Shown here: positions 1 through 8,636 of the stretch, piece after piece
Position numbering within the stretch: the first letter of the stretch is position 1
How the letters are laid out: the number at the start of each line of letters is the position of its first letter
NCBI GenBank assembly: GCA_963735065.1
Contig: CAVTJL010000004.1
Location: 1,550,001 to 1,614,000, forward strand
Length of the DNA stretch: 64,000 nt
Direction of reading: 5' to 3'
Source: CAVTJL01 sp963735065
GTDB lineage: Bacteria > Pseudomonadota > Alphaproteobacteria > Geminicoccales > Geminicoccaceae
Made by a program: the position numbers and the translations under genes
The notes under the pieces: generated by a model
Told to the model about the DNA's origin: nothing
Databases searched by the model: none
The model's input: only the letters and a program-made list of their open reading frames with translations

Positions 1-266
1 CCTCGCCCGTCATCGACTTCGCCGTCGACACCGGCTGCCGCTTCCACAGTGCCCTTGCCTTCCCGGACCGGATCGATGCCGGCCTGCGCGTCGGCCGGGT
101 GGGACGGACCAGCGTGCGCTGGGAGGTCGGGCTCTTTCGCAACGACGAGCAGGACGCGGCGGCGGACGGTCATTTCGTGCATGTCTTCGTCGACCGCGAG
201 GGGCAGCGGCCGGTGCCCATCCCCCCGGCCATCCAGGCGGCGATCGACAGGCTGATGGCCGGCTGA
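1..266 (+). CDS. Acyl-CoA thioesterase, hotdog fold (3' part only)
   Basis: The gene enters from before the window. The frame starting at base 3 encodes 87 residues and ends at TGA 264-266. The segment resembles the C-terminal half of 4-hydroxybenzoyl-CoA thioesterase/FadM-like hotdog proteins: a hydrophobic strand with VGRVGRTSVRWEVGLFR, then GHFVHVFVDRE and a proline-rich tail (RPVPIPPAIQAAI). Such enzymes hydrolyse acyl-CoA thioesters in the cytoplasm. The catalytic Asp or Glu would lie before the window edge, so substrate and activity cannot be judged. The next gene starts 88 bases downstream in the same direction. Confidence 0.7.
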   Translation, partial: SPVIDFAVDTGCRFHSALAFPDRIDAGLRVGRVGRTSVRWEVGLFRNDEQDAAADGHFVHVFVDREGQRPVPIPPAIQAAIDRLMAG

Positions 267-354
267 GTCTGGACCGCGGATCATGAGCCTTGCTGAGCCA
301 AGGCTGAGCCTCTAGAAGCCTCTCCGATCAGGGTCATCACCGGACGAGGGTGGC

Positions 355-825
355 GTGAGCGAGCGGGCGCGGGTGCGGATCAACCTTGCCCAGCGCGAGC
401 TGGAGGTCGAGGGCCCGGAGGCGTTCGTCGACCGCTGGGCGGAGCGGATCGAGGGGCTGCTCGAGGGGCTGGAGGCGGCGAGCGCGCCACCGCCGCCGGG
501 CGAGACGACGGAGCCCGGGACGCGCGCCCAGCTCGGCAGCTTCGGCGAGTTCTTGCAATCGGTGCCGGGCAGCGCCACCGAGACCGACAAGATCCTGGCG
601 GCCGGCTACTTCATCCAGCAGCAGTCGGGGGACGACGCCTTCAGCACCGGCGAGGCGAGCAGAAAGCTCACCGACCACGGCGTGAAGGTGGGCAACCCCT
701 CGCAATGCGTGCGCCAGTCGCTCGCCGCCAAGCGCGTCTTCATGGTGCTGCGCGGGCGCTATCGCGTCTCCCAGAGCGGCCGCGGCCATCTTCGCCGCCT
801 CATGGGCGACGCGATCCCGGAGTGA
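355..825 (+). CDS. Conserved hypothetical protein, possible C-terminal winged helix
   Basis: A 156-residue soluble protein. The GTG start at 355 follows GAGGG (346-350) by four bases. Residues 1-40 form a strand and helix pattern (RVRINLAQRELEVEG, then FVDRWAERIEGLLEGL) seen at the start of several small bacterial proteins of unknown function. A low-complexity Pro/Gly linker covers about 43-60. Residues 75-150 look helical, with alternating basic and hydrophobic residues, and could be a winged helix. No catalytic motif, signal peptide or membrane segment is visible. I do not recognise the family with certainty. It stands alone between the thioesterase and the ACT-like gene. Confidence 0.55.
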   Translation: MSERARVRINLAQRELEVEGPEAFVDRWAERIEGLLEGLEAASAPPPPGETTEPGTRAQLGSFGEFLQSVPGSATETDKILAAGYFIQQQSGDDAFSTGEASRKLTDHGVKVGNPSQCVRQSLAAKRVFMVLRGRYRVSQSGRGHLRRLMGDAIPE

Positions 826-921
826 GCGGCACGCGCCCCGCTTGACGGCGGGCCGCGATCGGCCTAACGGCATGCACATGGTTACGTGCTGGGCTCTCAT
901 CTCGGTCAGGCGAATTAGCTG

Positions 922-944
922 CCCGGTCTCTTTCTGAGACCGGG
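922..944. repeat. Perfect 9-bp inverted repeat (hairpin)
   Basis: CCCGGTCTC (922-930) and GAGACCGGG (936-944) are perfect complements around a TTTCT loop. The hairpin lies between the gene ending at 825 and the one starting at 988. A T-rich stretch (TTCGTTTTC) begins about a dozen bases after the stem, too far for a textbook intrinsic terminator. It may be a weak terminator or an RNA-stabilising stem in the leader of the next gene. Confidence 0.5.
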
Positions 945-987
945 GCGTCGAGCTCGTTCGTTTTCTGCCGATGAGGATCTGCCGGCC

Positions 988-1251
988 ATGTCCAGCGTCT
1001 ATTGCTTCTCCGTCCACAGCGACCCCTCCCCCGCCAGCCTGCCGCGCGTGCTCGACGTGTTCGCGCTTTTCGGGCACATCCCCGAGCAGTGCCACAGCCA
1101 GCTCGGCGGGCGCGACGGCGAGGAGCTCGTGATCGACGTCCAGATGAGCAATCTCTCGGCCGAGGACGCCGCCCGCGTGGCCAAGCGCCTGGGCCGCGTC
1201 GTCACCGTGACGAGCGTGCTCTATTCCGAGAAGCAGCGGTGCGCCGCCTGA
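988..1251 (+). CDS. ACT-like domain protein
   Basis: An 87-residue protein resembling the single ACT-like regulatory domain of acetolactate synthase small subunits (IlvM type). It starts with SSVYCFSVHSDPSPASLPRVL, where small-molecule sensors have strand 1 and helix 1, and continues with two further strands (ELVIDVQMSN, VVTVTSVLYSEK). ACT domains bind amino acids as regulators. No catalytic subunit is next to it, so its partner is unknown. The ATG at 988 has a GAGGA-like site upstream. Its end overlaps the GTG start of the next gene by 13 bases, which suggests translational coupling. The match to the family rests on length and strand pattern. Confidence 0.55.
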   Translation: MSSVYCFSVHSDPSPASLPRVLDVFALFGHIPEQCHSQLGGRDGEELVIDVQMSNLSAEDAARVAKRLGRVVTVTSVLYSEKQRCAA

Positions 1252-1847
1252 CGGCGGCGCTGATCTTTCTCGTGGCTCTCCCGGGCGCCGCCCGGGCCGA
1301 GGGCTCCGACCTCTGCGCCGCCCTGTCGATCCCGGAGCAGCTGGGCCTCATTTGCCGTGCCGCGACGGAATCGGCCGAGGGCGGCGTGGTGATCCAGCCC
1401 GAGAGCGGGAGCTTCGCGAGCCTGAGCCGCATGACGGTCCGGCCGCTCGATCCCGTGAAGGACGCGCTCGCCTGGAGCGATCCCGAGGCGTGGCTGCGTC
1501 ATCAGCTCGTGCTCGACACCTCGGGTGTGGCGGGCGCGCTCGAGGGGATGACGGACGATCCCGACAGCCCGTTCGGCAGCACCATGCTGCGGGACGCCGT
1601 GGGCTCGCTCGTGAAGGGGCTCGGCAGCCTCGCCAAGGCGCCGCTCGCGGCGTGCGAGGAGCCGACGGCGCGGACGCGCGGGCGCTACGACATGAGCTGC
1701 GTCTTCGGCGCCGACGGGCTCGGGCTCGACCTCCTGCTGCGCATCCAGGCGGCCGGCGACAAGCGCTACGGCCTCAGCATGCGGACCATGAACGAGCAGC
1801 GACTGCTCCACTTCCGGGCCATCGCCGACGGCTTCGCGCCCGGCTGA
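1239..1847 (+). CDS. Secreted protein of unknown function
   Basis: A 202-residue protein. The GTG at 1239 lies inside the end of the ACT-like gene and gives a clean signal peptide: RRLTAALIFLVALPGAARA followed by EGSD, with an ALA-type cleavage site near residue 21. Starts further upstream in this frame would only translate shadow sequence of the preceding gene, so GTG 1239 is preferred. The mature part has four cysteines (SDLCAALS, LICRAA, AACEEP, DMSCVFG) that could form two disulfides in the periplasm. There is no membrane anchor after the signal. No family recognised. Coupling to the ACT-like gene is positional only. Confidence 0.6.
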   Translation: MRRLTAALIFLVALPGAARAEGSDLCAALSIPEQLGLICRAATESAEGGVVIQPESGSFASLSRMTVRPLDPVKDALAWSDPEAWLRHQLVLDTSGVAGALEGMTDDPDSPFGSTMLRDAVGSLVKGLGSLAKAPLAACEEPTARTRGRYDMSCVFGADGLGLDLLLRIQAAGDKRYGLSMRTMNEQRLLHFRAIADGFAPG

Positions 1848-1893
1848 CCGGCCCCGTCCCGTTCCCGGAAGAGCTCCAGCAAGGGAGGGCCTC

Positions 1894-2604
1894 GTGACCG
1901 TCACCGACAAGGTCGTGATCGTGACCGGGGCCGCCGGCAATCTGGGCTCGGCGCTGGTCCATCTCCTGCTGAGCCGCAACGCCAAGGTGGCGGCGATCGA
2001 GCGCACGCCCGCGGCGCTGGGTCAGCTCCTCGAGAGCCTGGCCGACGACAGCCATTGCCTGCCGATGCCTGGGGTGGACCTGGGCGACTACGCGGCCTGC
2101 GAGGCCGTGGTGGCCGAGGTGACGAAGCGGCTGGGCCGGGTCGACGGGCTCGCCTGCACCGTCGGCACCTTCGCCATGGCCGGCATCGAGGAGGCGGACC
2201 AGGATCACTGGGACCGCTTGTTCCGTGCCAATGTCGGGACGGCCGTCAACATGTGCCGGGCCGTCGTGCCGGGCATGCGGTCACGGAAGGGCGGCAGCAT
2301 CGTGACGGTGGGGGCCGGCTCGGCGCAGAAGGCGCCAGCCGGCATGGCCGCCTACGCCGCCGCCAAGAGCGCCGTGCTGCGCCTGACCGAGAGCATCGCC
2401 GCGGAGCTCAAGGAAGACGGGATCAGGGCCAACTGCGTCATGCCGAGCATCATCGACACGCCGCAGAACCGCGCGGCCATGCCCAAGGCCGACACGAGCA
2501 AGTGGGTGACGCCGATGCAGGTGGCCGAGGTGATGGCCTTTTTGCTCTCCGAGGCGGGCGAGGCGGTGAGCGGCGCCGGGATTCCGGTGACGGGGCGGGG
2601 GTAG
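1894..2604 (+). CDS. Short-chain dehydrogenase/reductase
   Basis: A 236-residue NAD(P)-dependent oxidoreductase with a Rossmann fold. The glycine-rich cofactor loop TGAAGNLG is at residues 11-18. The catalytic triad is visible as Ser143, Tyr154 and Lys158 (YAAAK). Length is close to the usual 250 of classical SDRs. GTG 1894 is preceded by AGGGAGGG. The NNAG-type motif is altered to CTVGTF around residues 88-93, so it is a divergent member. The substrate cannot be inferred: neighbours are a secreted protein and a thiol oxidoreductase, with no shared pathway apparent. Confidence 0.85.
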   Translation: MTVTDKVVIVTGAAGNLGSALVHLLLSRNAKVAAIERTPAALGQLLESLADDSHCLPMPGVDLGDYAACEAVVAEVTKRLGRVDGLACTVGTFAMAGIEEADQDHWDRLFRANVGTAVNMCRAVVPGMRSRKGGSIVTVGAGSAQKAPAGMAAYAAAKSAVLRLTESIAAELKEDGIRANCVMPSIIDTPQNRAAMPKADTSKWVTPMQVAEVMAFLLSEAGEAVSGAGIPVTGRG

Positions 2605-2839
2605 CTGAACGGTCGCGGCGCGCTCGCGTTGTTTCTCGTGGACCTGATGGGCGAGCACGGCCACGCCTTCAACGGCAACGAGCCTTCGACCACGCCCGCC
2701 CTCAGGGCTGCCCTCTGTCGCGCCTTTGCGAGCGCGCTGCCTCTCGCGGATGGATAGGGGCGGCCCGCCGGCGCGCCGCCAGCTTCCTTCATCTCCGGAG
2801 CTACATGACCCCGCGGCTCAGGCTCGGACGGGTATGTCC
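2605..2839. other. Intergenic region with a coding-like remnant
   Basis: Between the SDR and the convergent DsbA-like gene. The plus-strand frame from the SDR stop to TAG at 2755-2757 reads like protein (LALFLVDLMGEHGHAFNGNE, then TTPALRAALCRAFASAL). It has no proper start except ATG 2647, which would leave 36 residues. It may be the tail of a lost gene. I cannot assign it to a family. No terminator hairpin with a T run was seen. Confidence 0.3.
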
Positions 2840-3517
2840 TTAAGCGACCGCCGCACGCTCGCGCAGGCGCTCGGCGATCAGGGCCGGGGCGACGGCGCCT
2901 TCGAGGGCGGGCTCGCCGTCGAGGACGAAGGTGGGGACGGCGTGGATGCCGAGGCGGAGCGCTGCGGCCGCCTCGTGGCGCACCTCGTCGAGGCCACGGT
3001 CGGTGGCGAGGAGACCGTCGACGAGGGTGGTATCGAGACCTGCCTCGACACCCAGGCTCGCCAGCACATGGCTGTCGCCGATGTCCTGGCCCTCGAGGAA
3101 GTAGGCGCAAAAGAGGCGCTCGACGACGGCGTCCTGCACGCCTTCGCGGCCGGCGAGCCAGATGAGGCGGTGAGCCTTGATGGTGTTCGGGGTGCGGGGA
3201 ATGGCGTCGAGGCGGAAGGCCAGGCCCTCGGTGGCGGCCGCCGCCGTGACGCGGGCATCGAGCATCTGGGCGCGCTCGGGCGAGCCGAACTTGGCGATGC
3301 GGTAGGCGCTGCGCTCGACGCCCTCCTCCGGCATGTCGGGATTGAGCTCGAAGGGGCGCCAGACGACGTCGACGGAGAGGCCGGGCACCGCGGCCAGCGC
3401 CTTCTCCAGGCGGCGCTTGCCGATGAAGCACCAGGGGCAGATGACGTCGGAGACGATCTCCAGGCGAAGCCGCGTCGCGCTTGTCGTCGTTATCGGCTGC
3501 TCCACGATCGCCTTCAT
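2840..3517 (-). CDS. DsbA-family oxidoreductase (FrnE/2-hydroxychromene-2-carboxylate isomerase-like)
   Basis: A 225-residue thioredoxin-fold protein. The ATG at 3517 was chosen over upstream in-frame ATGs because the family match begins shortly after (RLRLEIVSDVICPWCFIGKR). The active-site CPWC occupies residues 27-30, followed by the basic GKRRLEKAL helix. A helical insert and the cis-proline loop HAVPTFVLDG near the C terminus complete the FrnE-like layout. No signal peptide is seen, so it is probably cytoplasmic. FrnE-type proteins act as thiol isomerases or oxidoreductases, while the related HCCA isomerases use glutathione. The sequence does not decide between these, but the intact CxxC favours redox activity. 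It converges on the SDR gene. Confidence 0.85.
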   Translation of the reverse strand: MKAIVEQPITTTSATRLRLEIVSDVICPWCFIGKRRLEKALAAVPGLSVDVVWRPFELNPDMPEEGVERSAYRIAKFGSPERAQMLDARVTAAAATEGLAFRLDAIPRTPNTIKAHRLIWLAGREGVQDAVVERLFCAYFLEGQDIGDSHVLASLGVEAGLDTTLVDGLLATDRGLDEVRHEAAAALRLGIHAVPTFVLDGEPALEGAVAPALIAERLRERAAVA

Positions 3518-3674
3518 CGCCGTCTCCGTGTGCTGAGGCCTCCCAGCATATCGGGCGGCCCGGCCCCCCCGACAACCGCCTCGCGGACGACGTTTCCTCG
3601 GGCCGCCGGCCACTGTCTAGGATACGATCGCGGTCAGGGGTCCTACGGAGCGGGTCCCCATCCGGAAGGCGCGC

Positions 3675-6600
3675 ATGGATATCGCCTCTTGGCTCGATCG
3701 CATGAAATTGGGACGGTACGCGCCCGCCTTCCTTGAGAACGACATCGACGGCGAGGTGCTGGCCTGCCTTACCGCGGACGACCTCGTGGGCCTCGGCGTG
3801 ACCTCGATCGGGCATCGCCGCAAACTGCTCGACGCGATTGCCGCCCTCCGTGACGCGGGCACGCCCGGCCGTCCCACGCCGGCGCCCCCGGCGTCGATGG
3901 CAGCGGGCCAGCCTCCGAAGGGCGAGCGGCGCCAGCTCACCGTGCTGTTCGCCGACCTCGTCGGCTCCACCGCGCTCTCCGCCCGGCTCGACCCCGAGGA
4001 GATGGGGCAGCTCCTGCGGGCCTATCACGACGCGGTGGCGGCGGTGGTCGCGCGCTTCGACGGCCACGTTGCCAAGCTCATGGGCGACGGCGTGCTCGCC
4101 TATTTCGGCTGGCCCAACGCGCACGAGGACGGGCCCGAACGGGCGGTGCGGGCCGGTCTCGGGATCGCGGAGGCGGTCTCGAGGCTGGCCGCGCCGACGG
4201 ACGAGCCGCTGGAAGCAAGGATCGGGATCGCGACCGGTCGCGTCGTCGTCGGGGATCTGGTCGGCAAGGGCGCGGCGCGGGAGGAGACCGTGGTCGGCGA
4301 GACGCCCAACCTGGCGGCTCGGCTGCAGGCAATGGCGGAGCCCGGCACGGTCGTGATCGCCGATGGGACGCGCCGCCTCCTCCGCGGCGTGTTCGCGCTG
4401 CACGACCTCGGCAGCGTCCCCCTCAAGGGCTTCGATGAGCCCGTGCCCGCGTTCCGGGCCCTGGGCGAGCGGCCGGCCGACAGCCGGTTCTGGACAGGTC
4501 GGCAGGGCGTCCCATCGCCGATGGTCGGGCGCGAGCAGGAGCTGGCCGTTGTGCTCGACCGGTGGCGGCAGGCGGCAGCCGGCGAAGGCCAGGCCCTGCT
4601 TCTGGTCGGCGAGGCCGGAATCGGCAAGTCGCGGCTGGCGCAGGCCGCCTTCGACACGGCGATCGAGGCCGGCCAGACCGTGCTCCGCTACCAGTGCTCA
4701 CCCCACCATACCGGCACGGCGCTCTGGCCGGTGACCCAGCACCTCGCCTCTGCCGCCAGCCTCGATCCAGCCGACTCGGACGCGGCCAAGCTCGAGAAGC
4801 TCGAGGCCCTGCTGCGGCGAGGCGTCGAGGACGCCGGCGAGGTGGCAGCGCTTGTCGCGCCGCTGCTCGGGATCGACCCGACCGCCCGCTACGGCCGGGC
4901 GGCCGACCTCGCCCCGCAGCGGCGACGCGCGCGGACGCTTGCAGCGCTGGTCGAGGCGCTTGTCGGGCTCTCGCGCCGGCGCGGCCCCGTGTTGATGATG
5001 CTCGAGGACGCACACTGGATCGATCCCACGACGCTCGAGCTCGTGGGACTCGAGATCGACCGCATAGCCAATGCCCGGGTGCTGATGCTGGTGACGAGCC
5101 GGCCGGACGGGCAGCCGAGCCTCGGCGGGCACGCACATCTGAGCCGCCTCACCCTCAACCGTCTTGGACAGGGTCCGAGCGAAGCGATCGCGGCTCGCCT
5201 CGCGGGCGATCAGCCCCTATCGGCCGACCTTTTGCAGGAGATCACGGCTCGAACGGACGGGGTCCCCCTGTTCGTGGAGGAGCTGACGAAAGCGGTCCTC
5301 GAAGCCGGCGCGTCGGGCATGGCGAGCGCCGTGCCGTCCTCGCTGGTCGACACGCTGATGGCCCGGCTCGACCGGGTGGGCGGGGCCAAGGAGGTGGCGC
5401 AGGTCGCCTCCTGCATCGGGCGCGAGTTCGCTTACGATCTCCTCGCCACGGTGCTGCCGATGCCCGGCCCCGAGCTGAGGGCGGCCCTGGGACGGCTCAC
5501 CGCGGCCGAGCTCGTCTTCACGCACGGCGAGCCTTCCGAGGCGAACTACAGCTTCAAGCACGCGCTGCTCCGCGACGCCGCCCACGACAGCCTGCTCAGA
5601 AGCCGCCGGCAGGAGATCCACGCCCGGATCGCCGAGACCCTGGAGCGAAGCGGATCGACGGCGGCCGGACTCCAGCCCGAGCTGCTCGCCCACCACCACG
5701 CCGAGGCGGCGCGGCCGGAGGTTGCGGCACGGTACTGGTCGGAGGCGGCCCAGCAGGCGTTCGACCGCTCCGCCATGCAGGAGGCCGTCGCGCATGCGAC
5801 CGCCGGCCTTGACGCGGTCGAGTGCCTGCCCGACGGGCCGGCCCGCGCTCAACGGGAGGCCGCCTTGCTGGCGGCGCTCGCCCTGGCGCTCAAGGCGTCC
5901 AAAGGCGTAGGCCACCCCGCTACCGAGAAGGCCTTCGAGCGTGCGCATGCCCTGATGCGAGGACGAGCCGACTGGCCGCTCGCGTTCCCGGTGCTGTTCG
6001 GGCTTTGGCACGCGCACTGGTTTCAGGGGCAGCTCGGGCCGGCGCGCGAGGAGGCAGGCGAGCTGCTGGGCCTCGCGCAACGGGAAGGGTCGGGCGAGCA
6101 GCGGCTGGTGGCAGAAAATGCGATCGGCTCCTGCCTGATCCATGCCGGCGACAATGCGGGGGGTCTCGAGCATTTCGAGCGCATGAAGGCCCTCTACGAT
6201 CCCGAGCGCGACGATCCCCTCGCCTCGAAGTACATGGTCAACTTCGGCGTCAGCCGCGGCTTCAGCGCCGCGATGGCGCGCTTTGCCCTGGGCTGGCCCG
6301 ATGCGGCCATGGCGGACGCAAGAGAGGCGATCGCCTACGCCCGGACCCGCCAGCCCATCAACCTGGTTGCGGCCCTCAACTTCGGCGCCCATGTCCCGAT
6401 CTCCCGGGGCGATGCGTCGGTGGCCCTCGAGTGGGCCGAGGAGAGCCTCTCGCTGGCCCAGGCGCGGGGCTTCGAGTTCGCGGTCGGGTTCGCCCGGGTC
6501 AATCGCGGATGGGCCTGCGCGCGCCTCGGCCGTGCCGACGCCGGCATCGCGGACATCCATGCCGGCATCGCCCTATGGCGGGGTTCCGGGGCCGGGCTAT

Positions 6601-7007
6601 GGGAGCCCAGGCACCTCCTGCTACTGGCCGCGGCGTGCATTGCCGCCGGTCGCGCGCTCGAGGCGATCGCCGCCGCCGACCTCGCGCTCGCCCTGGCCCG
6701 CCGGACCGGGCAGGGCCATTTCGAGGCCCCCCTGCTCGTCGCGCGAGGCGATGCGCGGCTGATGGCGGGTGGCAGGAGAGCGGCAGAGGCAGAGAGCGAC
6801 TACCGGGATGCCGTGGACGTGGCCCACGCCCAGTCGGCGAGGTCCTGGGAGATCCGGGCTGCGATCCCGCTGGCCAGGCTCCTGCACGCCCGAGGCGACG
6901 CCGCCCTGGCGCGCGGTATGCTCGCCCCTCTCTATGGTTGGTTCAGCGAGGGGCTCGACACAGAGGATCTTCGCAACGCCCGCGCGCTGCTCGACGGGGC
7001 CGCCTAG
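3675..7007 (+). CDS. SAM domain - class III adenylate cyclase - AAA ATPase - TPR protein
   Basis: A 1110-residue cytoplasmic signalling protein. Residues 1-60 form a SAM domain (ASWLDRMKLGRYAPAFLEND). A class III nucleotide cyclase follows at about 85-250, with metal-binding Asp94 (FADLVGST) and Asp138 (MGDGVLAYFG). A STAND-like ATPase starts near 283, with Walker A GEAGIGKS (312-319) and a Walker B region LMMLEDAHW near 440-448. The C-terminal 400 residues are alpha-helical, with TPR-like repeats. The architecture is common in Alphaproteobacteria, where input through the TPR/ATPase part is thought to control cyclic nucleotide output. The gene is isolated, with convergent genes downstream. 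Confidence 0.9.
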   Translation: MDIASWLDRMKLGRYAPAFLENDIDGEVLACLTADDLVGLGVTSIGHRRKLLDAIAALRDAGTPGRPTPAPPASMAAGQPPKGERRQLTVLFADLVGSTALSARLDPEEMGQLLRAYHDAVAAVVARFDGHVAKLMGDGVLAYFGWPNAHEDGPERAVRAGLGIAEAVSRLAAPTDEPLEARIGIATGRVVVGDLVGKGAAREETVVGETPNLAARLQAMAEPGTVVIADGTRRLLRGVFALHDLGSVPLKGFDEPVPAFRALGERPADSRFWTGRQGVPSPMVGREQELAVVLDRWRQAAAGEGQALLLVGEAGIGKSRLAQAAFDTAIEAGQTVLRYQCSPHHTGTALWPVTQHLASAASLDPADSDAAKLEKLEALLRRGVEDAGEVAALVAPLLGIDPTARYGRAADLAPQRRRARTLAALVEALVGLSRRRGPVLMMLEDAHWIDPTTLELVGLEIDRIANARVLMLVTSRPDGQPSLGGHAHLSRLTLNRLGQGPSEAIAARLAGDQPLSADLLQEITARTDGVPLFVEELTKAVLEAGASGMASAVPSSLVDTLMARLDRVGGAKEVAQVASCIGREFAYDLLATVLPMPGPELRAALGRLTAAELVFTHGEPSEANYSFKHALLRDAAHDSLLRSRRQEIHARIAETLERSGSTAAGLQPELLAHHHAEAARPEVAARYWSEAAQQAFDRSAMQEAVAHATAGLDAVECLPDGPARAQREAALLAALALALKASKGVGHPATEKAFERAHALMRGRADWPLAFPVLFGLWHAHWFQGQLGPAREEAGELLGLAQREGSGEQRLVAENAIGSCLIHAGDNAGGLEHFERMKALYDPERDDPLASKYMVNFGVSRGFSAAMARFALGWPDAAMADAREAIAYARTRQPINLVAALNFGAHVPISRGDASVALEWAEESLSLAQARGFEFAVGFARVNRGWACARLGRADAGIADIHAGIALWRGSGAGLWEPRHLLLLAAACIAAGRALEAIAAADLALALARRTGQGHFEAPLLVARGDARLMAGGRRAAEAESDYRDAVDVAHAQSARSWEIRAAIPLARLLHARGDAALARGMLAPLYGWFSEGLDTEDLRNARALLDGAA

Positions 7008-7042
7008 GTCCCTACCCCGATCTCGAGGGTGAGCCTACGAGG

Positions 7043-7246
7043 CTAGTCCTCCTCGTCGGGGCCCGGCTCGTCCTCCTCGGTCTCGACGGCGGGCACGGCG
7101 TAGCGGCCGTCGGCCCAGTTGATGAAGTCGCGGTCGCGGCAACGCCTCGAGCAGAAGGGCCGGAAGCGCTCGTCGCGCGGCTTGCCGCAGATCGGGCAGC
7201 GCGGCTGGCGCGCCGGCTCTTTCTTGTCGCTGGTCTCGTCGGCCAT
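7043..7246 (-). CDS. yacG: DNA gyrase inhibitor YacG
   Basis: A 67-residue zinc-ribbon protein. CPIC and CSRRC provide the four zinc-binding cysteines (CxxC and CxxxC), followed by the family hallmark RDRDFINWADGRYAVP. The acidic tail is typical. YacG binds GyrB and inhibits gyrase in the cytoplasm. The ATG at 7246 was chosen because the zinc ribbon begins about 18 residues later. It is the last gene of the minus-strand operon and starts four bases after the stop of the RNase E/G-type gene, an arrangement frequent in Alphaproteobacteria. Confidence 0.93.
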   Translation of the reverse strand: MADETSDKKEPARQPRCPICGKPRDERFRPFCSRRCRDRDFINWADGRYAVPAVETEEDEPGPDEED

Positions 7247-7250
7247 CGGC

Positions 7251-8636
7251 TCAGCCGCCCTCGAGAGCGAAGGCGCCCTGCGCGAGCGCGGGATCGCGCT
7301 CGACGCGCAGGGTGCTGCCGATGCCGCGCCACATGGTGGCCGCCTCGCCATCCAGATAGGCGGCGAGGTCGGGCGCCAGCCGGACGGCGCGCGGCTGGCG
7401 GGTCCTGACGGCGAGGGCCAGCTGCTCGGCGGCGGCGCGGAGCGAGGGGATCCGGCCGGTCCCCTCACAGACGGAGCAGGCACGCCGGAGCCGCGCCTCG
7501 AGCGAGCGGCCGCGGCGGGCGCGGCTGATCTGCACGAGGCCGAGCGGCGACATCGGGTAGATCTGCAAGGGTGCCGGGTCGGCGCGGAAGGCGCGTTTCA
7601 GCGTGTCCTCGAGCCGCTGCCTCGGTGCCTTCGTCGGCAGGTCGACGAAGTCGACGACGATCGTGCCGCCGAGATTGCGAAGGCGCACCTGATGCGCCAG
7701 CTCGAAGGCCGCCTCCATGTTGACGTCGAGCGCTGCCCGGCCGGCGCCGTCGACATCGACCGCGACGAAGGCCCGGGTGGGCTCGATCACCAGCCGGCCG
7801 CCGCCGCGCAGCCTGACCTCGGGCGACAAGGCAGCCTCGATCTCGCCTGCTACCTCGGTCTGCTCGAAGGCGCCGCTGCCCGGCTCGAGGCGGACGAGCT
7901 CGACCCCGTGGGGCTGAAGCGGCCCGTCGACCAGTCGGCGGCAGCGCGCGAGAAGCCCCTCGTCGGCCACCTCGATGCGCCGCAGCTCCGGGGCCATCAC
8001 GGCGCGGACGAGGCGCTCCAGGGCGTGCTCGTCGCCGGTGAGCCGGCGCGGACGGCCGCCCTTGTCGGCCTCGGCGCGGATCGCCTGCCAGCGCGCCTCG
8101 AGCATCGCCAGCTCGTCCAGCAGCACCGCGTCCTCGACGTCGGATGCGAGCTTGCGGAGCGTCACGCCCTTCTCGCCGAAGAGGGTCTCGGCCCGCTGCT
8201 GGAGCGCCTCGCGCTCGCGGCCGCGGATGGGCCCGGTGAGATCGGGCAGGCGGCCCAGGGGGCGGTAGATGAGGTGGAAGCCAAAGAGCTTGAGGTCGGC
8301 GGTGACGCGCGGGCCCTTGTCGCCCTCGGGCTCACGCACGCCCTGCACGACCAGCCGCTTGCCGTCCTGCAGGAGGCGGGCGATGGGCTGGCGCTCCTCG
8401 CCCGGTGCCAGGTGCCGCGCGTCCTTGCCGTTGAGGAAGGCCTGCTGGGGCTCGCCGATGTCGAGGAAGGCCGCGTTGAGCTTGTGCTCGATGCCGCGCA
8501 CCTGGCCCAGGAAGAGCGCGTCGGTGACCCAGCCGCCGACCTCGTCGGCGTCGATGATGTCGACGAGCCTGCCGTTCTCGAGGACGGCGCCGCGGACGCC
8601 GAACCCGGTGGCCTCGACGACGAGGCGGCGGCTCAA
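7251..8636 (-). CDS. rng: Ribonuclease E/G family protein
   Basis: A 461-residue endoribonuclease of the RNase E/G family, close to RNase G in length and lacking the long RNase E scaffold tail. An S1-like segment lies near the N terminus (DALFLGQVRGIEHKLNAAFL). Metal-site Asp residues sit in FVAVDVDG and GGTIVVDFVDLP, and the zinc-link CSVC lies near the C terminus. The start is probably TTG 8636: it forms a TTGA overlap with the maf stop and lies five bases after GGAGG. GTG 8642 is an in-frame alternative two codons earlier. It would act in rRNA and mRNA maturation. The gene sits between maf and yacG. Confidence 0.85.
   Translation of the reverse strand: MSRRLVVEATGFGVRGAVLENGRLVDIIDADEVGGWVTDALFLGQVRGIEHKLNAAFLDIGEPQQAFLNGKDARHLAPGEERQPIARLLQDGKRLVVQGVREPEGDKGPRVTADLKLFGFHLIYRPLGRLPDLTGPIRGREREALQQRAETLFGEKGVTLRKLASDVEDAVLLDELAMLEARWQAIRAEADKGGRPRRLTGDEHALERLVRAVMAPELRRIEVADEGLLARCRRLVDGPLQPHGVELVRLEPGSGAFEQTEVAGEIEAALSPEVRLRGGGRLVIEPTRAFVAVDVDGAGRAALDVNMEAAFELAHQVRLRNLGGTIVVDFVDLPTKAPRQRLEDTLKRAFRADPAPLQIYPMSPLGLVQISRARRGRSLEARLRRACSVCEGTGRIPSLRAAAEQLALAVRTRQPRAVRLAPDLAAYLDGEAATMWRGIGSTLRVERDPALAQGAFALEGG

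Noticed and set aside
2352..4403. A 683-codon minus-strand frame across three genes
   Set aside because: It runs antisense through the SDR and cyclase genes and in another frame of the DsbA-like gene; no family sequence.
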